Assembly (NCBI GenBank): GCA_016934985.1
Contig: JAFGRU010000036.1
Span: forward strand, 1-64,000
From: Deltaproteobacteria bacterium
GTDB lineage: Bacteria; Desulfobacterota; Desulfuromonadia; Desulfuromonadales; JAAYDE01
Length of the DNA: 64,000 bases
Direction: 5' to 3'
The translations under genes and the position numbers were made by a program. Under the pieces are notes generated by a model. The model did no database searches, had not been told where the DNA came from, and was given only the letters and a program-made list of their open reading frames with translations. Below are positions 50,426 through 59,657 of the stretch, piece by piece; positions within the stretch are counted from its first letter, which is position 1, and each line of letters starts with the position of its first letter.

Positions 50426-53400
50426 TTAAGTTACAGCCAACCTGTTGCTCCTGACAAAATGCTCGGCAGCTAAAATCCGAAGATCATCCTCATACCGGAG
50501 AGACTTACTTGCAATGGCCCATAGATCGAAAGTTTCTGGACACGCCATGGTTGCAACGGCCATAAATCCTGCTTTTTTCAGTGTATTGCTCAAAACCTTT
50601 TCGGTGAAACCACAGCGATGGGCCATGAAAATATTGCCCCTGGCCATTGACGCACGGTGCCCATATAGAATGTCAAGAGGTGCGATAGGGCCCGCAGCTG
50701 ATTGATAGGCAGGATCACAAAGTTTGTCTTCAGCCACCAGGGCACACACGGACTTGAGATCAGGGCAAGTAATCACTGTAAAACCGTCATCCTTCAATAC
50801 GCGCAAAAACTCTTTGAGCGCCAGCGGGACATCATGTGGGTAAAGGTGCTCAATGTTGTGGCTGGAAAAGATGGCGTCGACCGAAGCATCGGCAACCCTT
50901 GACATGTCCGTCATAGTGCCGACGATATCCGGGTTGACCGCCTCGTTGATGTCGAGGCGCAATTCGCACCATTGGTCAGTATTAAAACCTTTAGTAGTGG
51001 CATCCTTGCGTTGGGGGCCGCAACCAACATGAAGGAAGGTTTTGGGCGCTTTTGCCTTCCCCAATGGCGCTTCTTTCTTCGGCCTCTTGCTGTTAGGGTC
51101 CAAACAGCTCTGCGGTGGTTCTTTTTTCCGCCACATTGCCCATAAAGCATCCTCAAAGTTGTGAGCGAATCTCGAAGCATCGAAAAGCGGCGATTCGAGC
51201 ACCTGCGACCTCAGTTCTGCCCTCAGGAATGCCAACTTTTGCAGTTCGCTTGCCTTGGCAACAGCCTTGTCAATATATTCCGCTTCGCTGGCTGCAATCC
51301 AATCTTCCAATCCCGCTGCTGTAAGAAGGCTCGCGCCCTGCCGCGACAGGAGGGTGTCGCCCGCCAGGGTGAGTGTCGGGACGCCCATCCACAATGCTTC
51401 ACAGGTTGTAGTGCCTCCCGGGTATGGAAAGGTGTCGAGAATCATGTCGGCCTCAGCATGAGATGCCAGATAGTCGGCTCGGGACATGGAGCCATGCAAT
51501 TTTACTCGCGCCGGATCTATGCCAACTCGCTGCAAGCGTTCGAAGGTTTGTGCAACAACTTCCTGGTCGTTAAACTGAGCGCATTGCCAACGCAACCGTG
51601 CAGTGGGCAATGCGTTTAAAACAGCGTTCCAGGTTCCCAGCACCGCATCCCCGACCTTGGTCAGCATCTGAAAACAGCCGAAGGTAATATAACCATTCTC
51701 CAGTGCGGGCAAAGGGGCAACGGGCAGATCAAGCTCCGGCGCACTGAAACACAGACGGGTATCAGGCAAGTACCATAAGGTTTCGGTGAAATTAGCTCGC
51801 TGGGTTTCGGGCACCCCCACCTCGTCCGCCAGAAAATAATCGATTTCAGGCAGCCCGGTAGTGGCGAAATATCCGAGCCAGGAAGCCTGCACCGGAGCTG
51901 GTTTCCACGCAAACATCGGCAGACGGTTGTGGGAGGTGTGCCCTGAAAGATCAATAAGGATATGAACTCCATCCTTATGAACCATGTGTGCAGCCGCTTC
52001 ATCAGACAACCCGTACAGGGGTGCCCAGGCATCGAAATACGGCTTGATGCGGGCGGTCAGGCCATCGGCCTTGGGCTTGGTGGGATAGGCAACCAACTCC
52101 ACACGATCACGATTGAATACCCCGAGCAGACTTTCCAGAAAAAAACCCACCGGATGGTTATACAGATCACCCGATACGAAACCTATCCGCAAACGTTGGG
52201 GCTGGGGCTCACAGTGCCATTTGGAAAATGGGGTTTTGACTTTTCTGCCCACCATGCGCCCAAATTTTCGTGCTTCCTCAAGATGAGACGTCTTGGGAGG
52301 AGTAGAGGTGTAATTCATCGTGAACAGCAGGTGGCTGTTTTTCTCGGGGCAGTCAGGGTCAAGTTTCAGCGCCCGGCGTTGACTGGCAATCGCTTCCTCA
52401 AGGCGCCCCTGATAACGAAGGCTGACACCCAGATTGATATGGGCCAATGCCGAATCAGGTTGGATTTTCAGAGCATGCCGATAGCAGTCCTCCGCTTCGA
52501 TGATTCGTCTCTGATCCAGAAGATTGGCGCCGAGGTTATTATAGATTGCGGCATTGGGTCCGCTCTTCAGCGCACGGCGAAAGCATGTTTCAGACTCTTG
52601 GAGACGCCCTTGACCTCGATAAAGGTTCCCCAAATTGCTGAGCGCCGCCGGGAAATCAGGCCGCAGATCCAATGCCCTGCAAAATAGTTTTCCTGCTTCA
52701 TCAAGACGAACCTTTTTTTGCATGAGAACACCCAGTACGTTATGTACATCGGGATCTTCCGGCAATAATTCCAAAGCCTTCTGCATAGGTTGCAAGGCAT
52801 CATCAATCCGTTCCTGCTGCTCCAATATCTGGCCCAAGACTTTCCAGCCTAATCCATGACCCGGATAACGCACCGTCAAATCTTTAGCAAAGGTTATTGC
52901 TGCTGATGTCTGCCCTTTACTTTGTAGACGCTCAAGCTTGTTAATTTCTTGAGAACTGGGGCCTTGTCCTTTTCCAACGGCACTTTCCCCGCCAGACAAA
53001 ACCGATAAGTGAGATTTTTGCGTTGCGAAAGATTGTGTTTTAGCTTGAATACAACTTGCTAGTTCATCTACAGTAACCCCTTGCAAACCATGATTCCGCC
53101 CCAAATCCAACATTTGTGAAGCGCTTTCTATTTGGTCCGACTGAATTAGGGCACTGATGTAACTCAACCAATAGTGCTCACATTCAGGTTTTTCTTTAAG
53201 GGCATTATGCAAAAAGGAAAGACCTGTCCCCACCTTATCCTGCTCTAACAAAACCCCAAAGTTGTGATTGGCATCAGGGTGATTCGGCAGCACTTCGAGG
53301 ATACCGCGATAAAGCTCTTCTGCCTCGTTGATTTCTCCGGACAATTGATGTTGTTCTGCTTGTTGCAAAGCCTGAACAACGGTTTGCTCAAGTTCCTGGT

Positions 53401-53446
53401 TTACATCCGGGGCACCAGCCTGCTGACATTCTGAAAAAACCGCCAT
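50426..53446 (-). CDS. TPR / GT41 O-GlcNAc-transferase-like glycosyltransferase fused to a methyltransferase
   Basis: 1006 residues, three parts. Residues 30-380 are TPR repeats (for example NNLGANLLDQRRIIEAEDCY). Residues 418-770 match the catalytic region of OGT/SPINDLY glycosyltransferases: IGFVSGDLYNHPVGFFLESL, DLSGHTSHNRLPMFAWKPAP, GYITFGCFQMLTKV, and the nucleotide-sugar site MILDTFPYPGGTTTCEALWM. Residues 803-985 are a class I SAM methyltransferase (FLHVGCGPQRKD, then IFSSHNIEHLYPHDV). The fusion suggests glycosylation followed by sugar methylation of the same target. Its place directly upstream of fliC points to flagellin; this is inference. No signal peptide, so it acts in the cytoplasm before export. 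Confidence 0.82.
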   Translation of the reverse strand: MAVFSECQQAGAPDVNQELEQTVVQALQQAEQHQLSGEINEAEELYRGILEVLPNHPDANHNFGVLLEQDKVGTGLSFLHNALKEKPECEHYWLSYISALIQSDQIESASQMLDLGRNHGLQGVTVDELASCIQAKTQSFATQKSHLSVLSGGESAVGKGQGPSSQEINKLERLQSKGQTSAAITFAKDLTVRYPGHGLGWKVLGQILEQQERIDDALQPMQKALELLPEDPDVHNVLGVLMQKKVRLDEAGKLFCRALDLRPDFPAALSNLGNLYRGQGRLQESETCFRRALKSGPNAAIYNNLGANLLDQRRIIEAEDCYRHALKIQPDSALAHINLGVSLRYQGRLEEAIASQRRALKLDPDCPEKNSHLLFTMNYTSTPPKTSHLEEARKFGRMVGRKVKTPFSKWHCEPQPQRLRIGFVSGDLYNHPVGFFLESLLGVFNRDRVELVAYPTKPKADGLTARIKPYFDAWAPLYGLSDEAAAHMVHKDGVHILIDLSGHTSHNRLPMFAWKPAPVQASWLGYFATTGLPEIDYFLADEVGVPETQRANFTETLWYLPDTRLCFSAPELDLPVAPLPALENGYITFGCFQMLTKVGDAVLGTWNAVLNALPTARLRWQCAQFNDQEVVAQTFERLQRVGIDPARVKLHGSMSRADYLASHAEADMILDTFPYPGGTTTCEALWMGVPTLTLAGDTLLSRQGASLLTAAGLEDWIAASEAEYIDKAVAKASELQKLAFLRAELRSQVLESPLFDASRFAHNFEDALWAMWRKKEPPQSCLDPNSKRPKKEAPLGKAKAPKTFLHVGCGPQRKDATTKGFNTDQWCELRLDINEAVNPDIVGTMTDMSRVADASVDAIFSSHNIEHLYPHDVPLALKEFLRVLKDDGFTVITCPDLKSVCALVAEDKLCDPAYQSAAGPIAPLDILYGHRASMARGNIFMAHRCGFTEKVLSNTLKKAGFMAVATMACPETFDLWAIASKSLRYEDDLRILAAEHFVRSNRLAVT

Positions 53447-53548
53447 AATATGAACTCTTTTATGAATTTCGAATAATGTGTTTAGAAATAGTATGGGCTT
53501 TCAGGTTACCGAACCGCTGTAAAAAGCTTTTGGAATATGCCCTAAAAA

Positions 53549-53575
53549 CAATTTTCCACCTATCATCGGGTGGGG
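53549..53575 (-). terminator. Terminator after fliW
   Basis: On the minus strand CCACC-CGATGAT-AGGTGG followed by AAAATTGTTTTT: short stem with a T-rich tail just after the fliW stop, separating the flgM-fliW operon from the glycosyltransferase gene. Confidence 0.6.
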
Positions 53576-53581
53576 AATCGT

Positions 53582-54019
53582 TTACTTGGCAATTGTCGGC
53601 AACTGCGTGCGAGTCTGGAAGGGAGTACCCTCAAGAATCATCTGCAATCCTTTGTTGGCTTTGGGAGCGAAAAAAACCGGCGCAGCAAGATTGAGAGTCA
53701 CCGACTTGTCGCGGTGAACGGTCACTACACTGAGAACAAAACAGTCATCCCCTTCCCCCATGCCTAGTTTCTCTTTTTCCGCCTTTCCCGGCGCCACCTG
53801 ATAATCGCAGAAGAATTGACTGGGGTCGGTCAGAATAAAAGCGATCTGAGGATCTTCGACACTCTGAATCCAGAACAACGGCCCTTCCTTCTCATTGGGT
53901 ATAACAATGAAATGGCGCAGATTTTCAAAACCGACAATCCCCTCGACAAACAGAATCGTTTTGGCCGGATCGTACTCGATCTCACCAAAACGGGAATTTA
54001 TTTTCCGGGTTTCATTCAT
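53582..54019 (-). CDS. fliW: Flagellar assembly factor FliW (CsrA antagonist)
   Basis: 145 residues from ATG 54019, overlapping the csrA stop by four bases (ATGA). FliW binds CsrA allosterically and is itself sequestered by flagellin. When flagellin is exported, freed FliW relieves CsrA repression of flagellin translation (worked out in Bacillus subtilis). Family features are GFENLRHFIVI, FWIQSVEDPQIAFIL and LNLAAPVFFAPKANKGLQMI. The csrA-fliW pair next to fliC with a GGA-rich leader suggests the same circuit here. Confidence 0.93.
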   Translation of the reverse strand: MNETRKINSRFGEIEYDPAKTILFVEGIVGFENLRHFIVIPNEKEGPLFWIQSVEDPQIAFILTDPSQFFCDYQVAPGKAEKEKLGMGEGDDCFVLSVVTVHRDKSVTLNLAAPVFFAPKANKGLQMILEGTPFQTRTQLPTIAK

Positions 54020-54249
54020 TTCGATCGGGTCAAGCTTCCGCTCAGCGCATCCAGATCCACAATATCCCACTGCAGTGCCTCCCTGTTTTCTTCGCAAATC
54101 CGTTCGTAGATTTCCTGACGATAAATTTTTCTGGCTTTCGGCGCATCAACGCCGATGCGAACCGTTCCCCCCCGTGTTTCAAGAATCGTTATCTTGACAT
54201 CATTTCCAATTACGATTCCTTCACCAATTTTCCTGGTCAAGACTAGCAT
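54016..54249 (-). CDS. csrA: Carbon storage / translational regulator CsrA
   Basis: 77 residues. The dimeric RNA-binding core MLVLTRKIGEGIVIGNDVKI, then RIGVDAPKARKIYRQEIYE, carries the usual RNA contacts (Leu4, Arg6, and the VDAPK/R region). The C-terminal extension beyond residue 50 is longer than in E. coli (61 aa) and typical of flagellar-locus CsrA, where it contributes to FliW binding. GGGAGGG lies five bases before ATG 54249. The probable target is the fliC leader. Confidence 0.95.
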   Translation of the reverse strand: MLVLTRKIGEGIVIGNDVKITILETRGGTVRIGVDAPKARKIYRQEIYERICEENREALQWDIVDLDALSGSLTRSK

Positions 54250-54313
54250 TCAACCCTCCCTGGCCTGTTTAAACCTTCCTGGTTTCTTTTATTTTCACTT
54301 AACTTTTATAAAA

Positions 54314-55270
54314 TCAGAGGTAGTTCAATATGGACAAATTGGCCACCCTCGATGTTACTTCCAACGCGGCCTGAAAAGCGGTCTCCTGCTCCAACAGCTC
54401 GGAGAGCGTTTCCACCAGATCCGCATCCTCATAACGGGAGAGCGATTGTTGATAATTGAGCTTGATGTCTTCCATCTGGGATTTAGACGTATCAACCCTC
54501 TGAGCATTAATTCCTATCAAGCTCCTGGTTTGAATAACCTGAGTCATCCCGTCGTCCAGCGCCGCAAGATTGGCTTCAATGGTCGGGACGTCGTTAGCCC
54601 TGATAGCGGTCTCCAACTCTGATAGAACATAAAACAAATTTACGCCACCCGCATCGACAGATCCGTCGTTATCGCTGTCACCCAGAAAAGTCGCACACCC
54701 CGTTGCTGTCACCTCGATTATTTCTCCAGGTGAAGTTTCCAGTGTTATGGGGTTATCATTTGCCTGATAAATTACCGGCCAGGTAGCGGAATTTGCCGGA
54801 TCATACAACAGGGGGTCATAAGCGGCATTCTCTTCAAAAGGACATACATCCTCCATATAGCCGGAAAAGATATACTTTCCCTCCACCTGGGTGTTGATTG
54901 TCCCCATAAGTTCATCTTTGAACGCAGAAATTTCATCGGCAATGGTGTTCAGATCCGATTGGCTCAAAGTCCCATTAAGCGATTTCACCACATCGTCCCG
55001 GACCTCGGTCAAAACATCCACCACGCCAGTCAGGAATGTGTCTTGAAGGGCCAGTTTGTCACCCGCGACACCAAGCGTCTCCATGTAACGGTCGGTCTGC
55101 CGGATCTGGGCGCGCGAGTGAAGCACAGGACCAATTGCGGCAGGATCATCCGACGGCTTGGTTATTCGTTTGCCGGTGGTCGACTGAACTTGAAGGCCGC
55201 TCATTTTGTTGACGATTTCGCTCAAATGATTTTGAAGAGTTCGAAAGGTCGTCCCTTGAGTCGCTTTCAT
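54314..55270 (-). CDS. flgL: Flagellar hook-associated protein 3 (FlgL)
   Basis: 318 residues. HAP3 joins hook to filament as the second junction ring. The N-terminal flagellin-like helix shows TFRTLQNHLSEIVNKMSGLQ, then GKRITKPSDDPAAI, and the C-terminal helix ends VTSRVANLSILNYL. The middle surface domain (about 150-230) includes GKYIFSGYMED. It starts 14 bases after the flgK stop. Confidence 0.93.
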   Translation of the reverse strand: MKATQGTTFRTLQNHLSEIVNKMSGLQVQSTTGKRITKPSDDPAAIGPVLHSRAQIRQTDRYMETLGVAGDKLALQDTFLTGVVDVLTEVRDDVVKSLNGTLSQSDLNTIADEISAFKDELMGTINTQVEGKYIFSGYMEDVCPFEENAAYDPLLYDPANSATWPVIYQANDNPITLETSPGEIIEVTATGCATFLGDSDNDGSVDAGGVNLFYVLSELETAIRANDVPTIEANLAALDDGMTQVIQTRSLIGINAQRVDTSKSQMEDIKLNYQQSLSRYEDADLVETLSELLEQETAFQAALEVTSRVANLSILNYL

Positions 55271-55284
55271 AAAATCACCGTTTT

Positions 55285-56691
55285 CTATCCCTTCATGGAG
55301 ATGACCATGGTCATCATCTCGTCAACTGCAGTTAAAAATTTGGCGGACGCTTCGAAACCCTTCTGATACTGCATAAGGCTGATCATTTCCTCTTCCAAAG
55401 AAACGCCCTGGACGCCATCCCTCAGATTTTTCAGTTGAACGATGGTATCGTCGGCATTGCTTAGTTCGAGGTTGTTCTGTGCAGCTTCCAAACCAACCTG
55501 ACCCGTCAGGTTTCCATAATAATCGGTGAACGAAGTAGTGCCATTGATTACTTTCTGGGTAGCCAGCGAAGCTAATAAAAGAGCGTTGGTATTATCGCCG
55601 ACCATAGCCCCGCTACCGGTATCCGTTCCGGCAGCAACCTCGGTTGTGCTGGTCAAGGCCACCGACATATTGCGGCAGGCACCGGGAATCCCAATGGCGG
55701 GATCCGGGTCAAGATCGGCAAAAAACGAGCGGCCACTGACGTCGTCCAGACCAACACCGGCCTGATGTTGGGTGTTGACCGAGGTAACGATATTGTAAGC
55801 AAGTTCATCGAGACTGGCGCCTAAGTCGGGGATCAGATTGTCGCGAACATCGAGCATACCCCCGAATTCGCCGCCCACATCCTCGACACTGATGTCGATA
55901 CTGACGTTTTCGTCCACAATAGAAAACTGGGTCAGACCATTGACCACCGTTCCCGTCAGGGTTAAATGACTGCTCCCCTGGACGAGCGGAACGCCTCCGG
56001 GCAGCTGTACGGACACCATGCCGGCTTCATCCTCATAGACCTGCACACCAAGTGATTCGGTCAGGTCCTGAAGAATGGCATCGCGCTGATCAAGAAAGCT
56101 GTTGGGGCTGGTCCCCGCTGTTTTCAAGGTGGCGATACGGCTGTTGAGTTCGGTCAGAGCGTCAAGATTTATATTGATATCCGTAACTTTGGAAACCAGG
56201 CTGTCATCAATATTCTGCTGAACCGAGTCGAGGGCTGCCCTTGCGTCTCTGAAGGCATCTGTCAGAAGCTCACCTTGCTGAATAACCATCTGGCGTTCGG
56301 TTATGCCGCCGGGATTAACGGAAAGTTCCTGCCAGGAATCAAAAAACTTGTCGATTTCCGTGGCCAGTCCTTCTTCGGAAATACTGAAGACCCGTTCAAG
56401 TTCGGAAAGGGGGCTAGATTTGGCGTTGGCCTCCCCGAAGTCCGCATATTTTTCCTGCAACTGATTAGTTACGAAAACATCCTGCGAGCGGGTGATATCG
56501 CTGATCTTTACCCCGGTCCCGATAAATAAGCCCTTATAATTCAAGGTGGGGGTTGGGCTGAGCTCGGGGGTCTGGCGGGAATAGTCTTCGTTGTTGACGT
56601 TGGCGATATTGTTGCCGGTAACCTCGATAGCCTTCTGATTTGTAGAAAGACTGATCTTGCCGGTATTCAGAGCACTTAACAGGCCTCCCAT
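55285..56691 (-). CDS. flgK: Flagellar hook-associated protein 1 (FlgK)
   Basis: 468 residues. HAP1 forms the first hook-filament junction. The rod/hook-type N-terminus has ALNTGKISLSTNQKAIEVTG, then NNIANVNNEDYSRQ, and the C-terminal flg_bbr segment reads EEMISLMQYQKGFEASAKFL and ends in VISMKG. The N-terminal half holds a helical domain with SWQELSVNP, and GDNTNALLLASL occurs late, both FlgK marks. One base separates it from flgN upstream. Confidence 0.95.
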   Translation of the reverse strand: MGGLLSALNTGKISLSTNQKAIEVTGNNIANVNNEDYSRQTPELSPTPTLNYKGLFIGTGVKISDITRSQDVFVTNQLQEKYADFGEANAKSSPLSELERVFSISEEGLATEIDKFFDSWQELSVNPGGITERQMVIQQGELLTDAFRDARAALDSVQQNIDDSLVSKVTDININLDALTELNSRIATLKTAGTSPNSFLDQRDAILQDLTESLGVQVYEDEAGMVSVQLPGGVPLVQGSSHLTLTGTVVNGLTQFSIVDENVSIDISVEDVGGEFGGMLDVRDNLIPDLGASLDELAYNIVTSVNTQHQAGVGLDDVSGRSFFADLDPDPAIGIPGACRNMSVALTSTTEVAAGTDTGSGAMVGDNTNALLLASLATQKVINGTTSFTDYYGNLTGQVGLEAAQNNLELSNADDTIVQLKNLRDGVQGVSLEEEMISLMQYQKGFEASAKFLTAVDEMMTMVISMKG

Positions 56692-56692
56692 G

Positions 56693-57049
56693 TTACACCT
56701 TCCCTGAAAGCAAACCGCCGCCCATCTGCAGGGTCACCTGGTTGCCGTTTCTGCCGTAAGACGCCGGCTGTTTGCTTCTGCCAAACATTTCCATCAGATT
56801 ACGAATCCAGTTCAGGGAAAACTTCAGGAGATAGGCGTTACGACGGTTTTCGAAGCGAATGTTTCGAGCCATTTCCTGTTGATCGGCAGAAACACCCTCC
56901 TGCTTCTCAATAATGGGAAGCAAATCCTTCTTTCTCTCCTGGAGTTCCGTCAGACGATCCATGTTCAACTCACGGATGCAGTCTCGCTCCTCAACCAGAA
57001 GCTGACGGAGATCTTCAAGGCAGTTTGCAAAGGAAGTGTCCGGGCTCAT
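56693..57049 (-). CDS. flgN: FlgN-type chaperone for FlgK/FlgL
   Basis: 118 residues, helical. CLEDLRQLLVEERDCIRELN then LTELQERKKDLLPIIEKQE matches the FlgN N-terminal coiled pair. It binds the C-terminal helices of FlgK and FlgL in the cytoplasm before export. The position between flgM and flgK (gaps of three and one bases) is the canonical flgMNKL order. Confidence 0.85.
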   Translation of the reverse strand: MSPDTSFANCLEDLRQLLVEERDCIRELNMDRLTELQERKKDLLPIIEKQEGVSADQQEMARNIRFENRRNAYLLKFSLNWIRNLMEMFGRSKQPASYGRNGNQVTLQMGGGLLSGKV

Positions 57050-57052
57050 AGC

Positions 57053-57340
57053 TTACTCCACGCCAATATTTTTCAATAAGCTTTCAGCTACCGCTTTAGG
57101 ATCAGGGTTGTATTCTCCTGCGGCAATCCGCTCTTTCAGAGCCTGGATTTTCTCCGCCCTGGTTTCCGATGCAGTTGAGTTGACCTTATTGGCCTGGTTG
57201 GCATCCTGGAGAAAGGACGAGAAATTAACCTTATCCTTCTGCCCGGCTTTGTCCGCATTGGACACCTTTTGATTCTGCTGCATTTTTTTGAGTGGCGATG
57301 TAGGATTAAATCCGCCCTCTCCTGAAATTTTGATGCTCAT
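57053..57340 (-). CDS. flgM: Anti-sigma-28 factor FlgM
   Basis: 95 residues from ATG 57340 (GGTGGGGA upstream; a GTG three codons earlier is less likely). The N-terminal half is disordered and polar. The C-terminal half (EKIQALKERIAAGEYNPDPK, then AVAESLL) is the sigma-28-binding region. FlgM holds FliA inactive until it is exported through the completed hook-basal body. Its own sigma-28 promoter (57419-57393) gives feedback control. First gene of flgMNKL-csrA-fliW. Confidence 0.9.
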   Translation of the reverse strand: MSIKISGEGGFNPTSPLKKMQQNQKVSNADKAGQKDKVNFSSFLQDANQANKVNSTASETRAEKIQALKERIAAGEYNPDPKAVAESLLKNIGVE

Positions 57341-57392
57341 AATCCCCACCTATTGGTTTGAAACTGGATTGTGAAAAAGGTCCTTGATATAT

Positions 57393-57419
57393 CTATCGGT
57401 CTTTTTGAAATATTCTTTA
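57393..57419 (-). promoter_or_regulatory. Sigma-28 promoter of flgMNKL-csrA-fliW
   Basis: On the minus strand TAAAGAAT (57419-57412), 11 bases, ACCGATAG (57400-57393). Matches 6 of 8 at each box of TAAAGTTT-N11-GCCGATAA. It lies about 50 bases upstream of flgM. Confidence 0.8.
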
Positions 57420-57487
57420 GGATAAAAGTGAAAAAAAAGAGGATTTTTTTACAGAATAGTTACATTGGAGGGAGGCTGCCTGAAATA

Positions 57488-57820
57488 TCAGTCGCCGGAT
57501 TTATCAGAATTTTGCTTCTCAAGTCCCGACAACTGCCGGTACAAGGCATCCGCTATGCCAATATGCTGATGCCGGGATATGGCTTTGGAAACTTCCAGAT
57601 CCCGCATCTCTTCGATCATTTCCGAGTCCAACCCTTTCTCCAGCAAGCCGCCGCCGGGAATGGTCGCCCTCATGCCCTTCAGCAGGTTATGAACAAAAAC
57701 CGCCTCAAACTGCTGGCAAAGGTCCATCAATTTTTCGGATTGACCGTTCTTGTCTGCCGGGTCCTGCTTGCCGGCCGGATCGACCGGCGGTTGATATCCA
57801 TTTCCGGTATTGATTTTCAT
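57488..57820 (-). CDS. flgJ: FlgJ-type rod-binding protein without muramidase domain
   Basis: 110 residues. It covers only the N-terminal rod-capping part of FlgJ: LMDLCQQFEAVFVHNLLKGM, then GGGLLEKGLDSEMIEEMRDLE and ADALYRQL. The C-terminal glucosaminidase domain of enteric FlgJ is absent, as is usual in this class, so a separate peptidoglycan hydrolase must open the wall. It follows flgI by 21 bases, the usual flgHIJ order. Confidence 0.9.
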   Translation of the reverse strand: MKINTGNGYQPPVDPAGKQDPADKNGQSEKLMDLCQQFEAVFVHNLLKGMRATIPGGGLLEKGLDSEMIEEMRDLEVSKAISRHQHIGIADALYRQLSGLEKQNSDKSGD

Positions 57821-57841
57821 ATTATGCCGCCTCTCACGCCA

Positions 57842-58951
57842 TCAAAGAATGACCAGTTCCGCATGAAGGGCTCCGGCGGCTTTGATTGCCTGAAAAATGG
57901 CTATCAGGTCACGGGGTGATGCGCCGATGGCATTGAGAGCCCGGGTTATTTCCCCGATACTGACGCCCATGGGCATAACCACCATATTGCCCGAATCTTC
58001 CATAATGTCCATGTCGGTCTGGGATACCGCTGCGGTTTGTCCCTGGGACATTGCATTGGGCTGGGATACCTCGGCCGACTCGGAAACCACGAGACTGAGA
58101 TTACCGTGGGAGACGGCAACCGTTGAGAGTCGGACATCCTCGCCCATGACAATGGTCCCGGTCTTCTCATTGATAACAATTTTGGCCGGGAAATCGGGGC
58201 GCACTTCGAGATTCTCAATGGCGGCGATAAAATCGACGACACTGTCCCGATAATTTTCAGGGATAAGGATATTGACACCCCCGCTATCCCGGGGCTTGGC
58301 GATTGTCCGGTTGAATTTCTGGTTAATGGCGGAAGCCATCCGAGCTACCGTGGTAAAATCCGAGTCCTGAAGACGATAGGTCAGGTTGTCTCCGCTAGGC
58401 AAGCTGAACGCGACCTCCCTTTCAACCAAAGCCCCTCCCGGAACGCGCCCCACGGTTGGATGGTTTTTCTGCACTTTGGCGGCCTTGCCACCGAAAGCAA
58501 GTCCACCGACAACCAGAGAACCCTGGGCCACGGCATAAACTTTACCGTCAGGGCCTTTTAGGGGAGTCATCAGCAGCGTTCCACCTGTCAGGCTACCGGC
58601 ATCCCCCATTGAAGAAACCACCACATCAATGGTGCTGCCGGGCTTTGAAAAAGGTGGGAGCTGGGCCGTGACAATGACTGTGGCCGCGTTATCAACCTTG
58701 ACTTGGCTGCGGTCCACGGACAACCCCATCCGTTCCATCATATTGACCAGAGCCTGGATGGTGAACTTAGTCCCGGAGCTGTCACCTGTACCATTAAGCC
58801 CCACCACCAGACCGTAACCGACCAGTTGGTTTTCCCGTACTCCTTCCAAGTAAGCAATATCTTTAATCCGGGAAGCCAGTCCCATCTGAGACTGAAGCAA
58901 GAGTATGGCTGCAACCACGGCTGCAATTAGAATTCCTCGGAAGTTTTTCAT
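57842..58951 (-). CDS. flgI: Flagellar P-ring protein FlgI
   Basis: 369 residues. ATG 58951 is chosen because AGGTGA lies about eight bases before it; several ATG/GTG codons overlap upstream. A cleavable signal peptide ends near GLASRIKDIA. The family core includes LEGVRENQLVGYGLVVGLNG, TGDSSGTKFT, VVSSMGDAGSLTGGTLLMTP and a conserved C-terminus ALNAIGASPRDLIAIFQAIK. The protein forms the periplasmic P ring in peptidoglycan. It follows flgH directly. Confidence 0.96.
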   Translation of the reverse strand: MKNFRGILIAAVVAAILLLQSQMGLASRIKDIAYLEGVRENQLVGYGLVVGLNGTGDSSGTKFTIQALVNMMERMGLSVDRSQVKVDNAATVIVTAQLPPFSKPGSTIDVVVSSMGDAGSLTGGTLLMTPLKGPDGKVYAVAQGSLVVGGLAFGGKAAKVQKNHPTVGRVPGGALVEREVAFSLPSGDNLTYRLQDSDFTTVARMASAINQKFNRTIAKPRDSGGVNILIPENYRDSVVDFIAAIENLEVRPDFPAKIVINEKTGTIVMGEDVRLSTVAVSHGNLSLVVSESAEVSQPNAMSQGQTAAVSQTDMDIMEDSGNMVVMPMGVSIGEITRALNAIGASPRDLIAIFQAIKAAGALHAELVIL

Positions 58952-58963
58952 TGTCATCATCAC

Positions 58964-59656
58964 CTAAAACGGCCAGATGTGATCCAGCGCCCGCGTCATC
59001 CAGCCGGGTTTCTGGCGATCGCTAATAATACCCTTGCCGGTGTAGGAAATTTCGGCATCCAGGATATATTTGGAATCAATTAAATTGTCGGCAGTAATAT
59101 CCATGGTTCGGACAATTCCGGTTAACATGATGTACTGGTCTTCGTTGTTAACCGTCACCTTTTTTTTCCCTGCGATCCCCAGGTTACCATTGGGAAGGAC
59201 TCCAACAACCTGTGTGGTAAGGGTTGCAACCAGATCTTCTTTGCGGGTGGTTGTACCACCCCCTTCAAAATCACTGCTATAACTGGCATTGATAAGATCA
59301 GTCACATCACTGTTATTAAAGATATCGGCCAGCTTTTCCTCAAGACCCAAAAATTTGGTGATATCTGCAGAGGCACTGCTCTTCCGGTCGGTTTCAGTTG
59401 ACGCTTCCTTGCTGGCGCTGGCCTGTTCATAAATAACAACAGTCAGGATATCACCCAGACTTCTGGCTTTGTTGTCGGAAAACAAATCCCCCTGACCGTC
59501 GGTCCACAACGAACCGGAGGTTACCGGTTCGTTTGAGGTCACGATCTGAGAAGGTTTTACCTCGGGTAAAGGTTGTTCGTGGACAGCAACTTTTTCATGG
59601 TGTGCACAGCCAAAAAGCAGAAATCCGGCTAACAAAAAAATTATTGTTTTCACCAT
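58964..59656 (-). CDS. flgH: Flagellar L-ring lipoprotein FlgH
   Basis: 230 residues from ATG 59656; the frame extends 22 codons upstream inside flgA and is not used. A lipoprotein signal ends in AGFLLFGC. Family motifs are SLWTDGQGDLFSDNKARSLG, then DILTVVIYEQASASKEAST, and the C-terminal LTGIVRTMDITADNLIDS. It forms the outer-membrane L ring. GGAG of the flgA 3' end serves as its ribosome-binding site; the start lies one base after the flgA stop. Confidence 0.94.
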   Translation of the reverse strand: MVKTIIFLLAGFLLFGCAHHEKVAVHEQPLPEVKPSQIVTSNEPVTSGSLWTDGQGDLFSDNKARSLGDILTVVIYEQASASKEASTETDRKSSASADITKFLGLEEKLADIFNNSDVTDLINASYSSDFEGGGTTTRKEDLVATLTTQVVGVLPNGNLGIAGKKKVTVNNEDQYIMLTGIVRTMDITADNLIDSKYILDAEISYTGKGIISDRQKPGWMTRALDHIWPF

Positions 59657-59657
59657 A

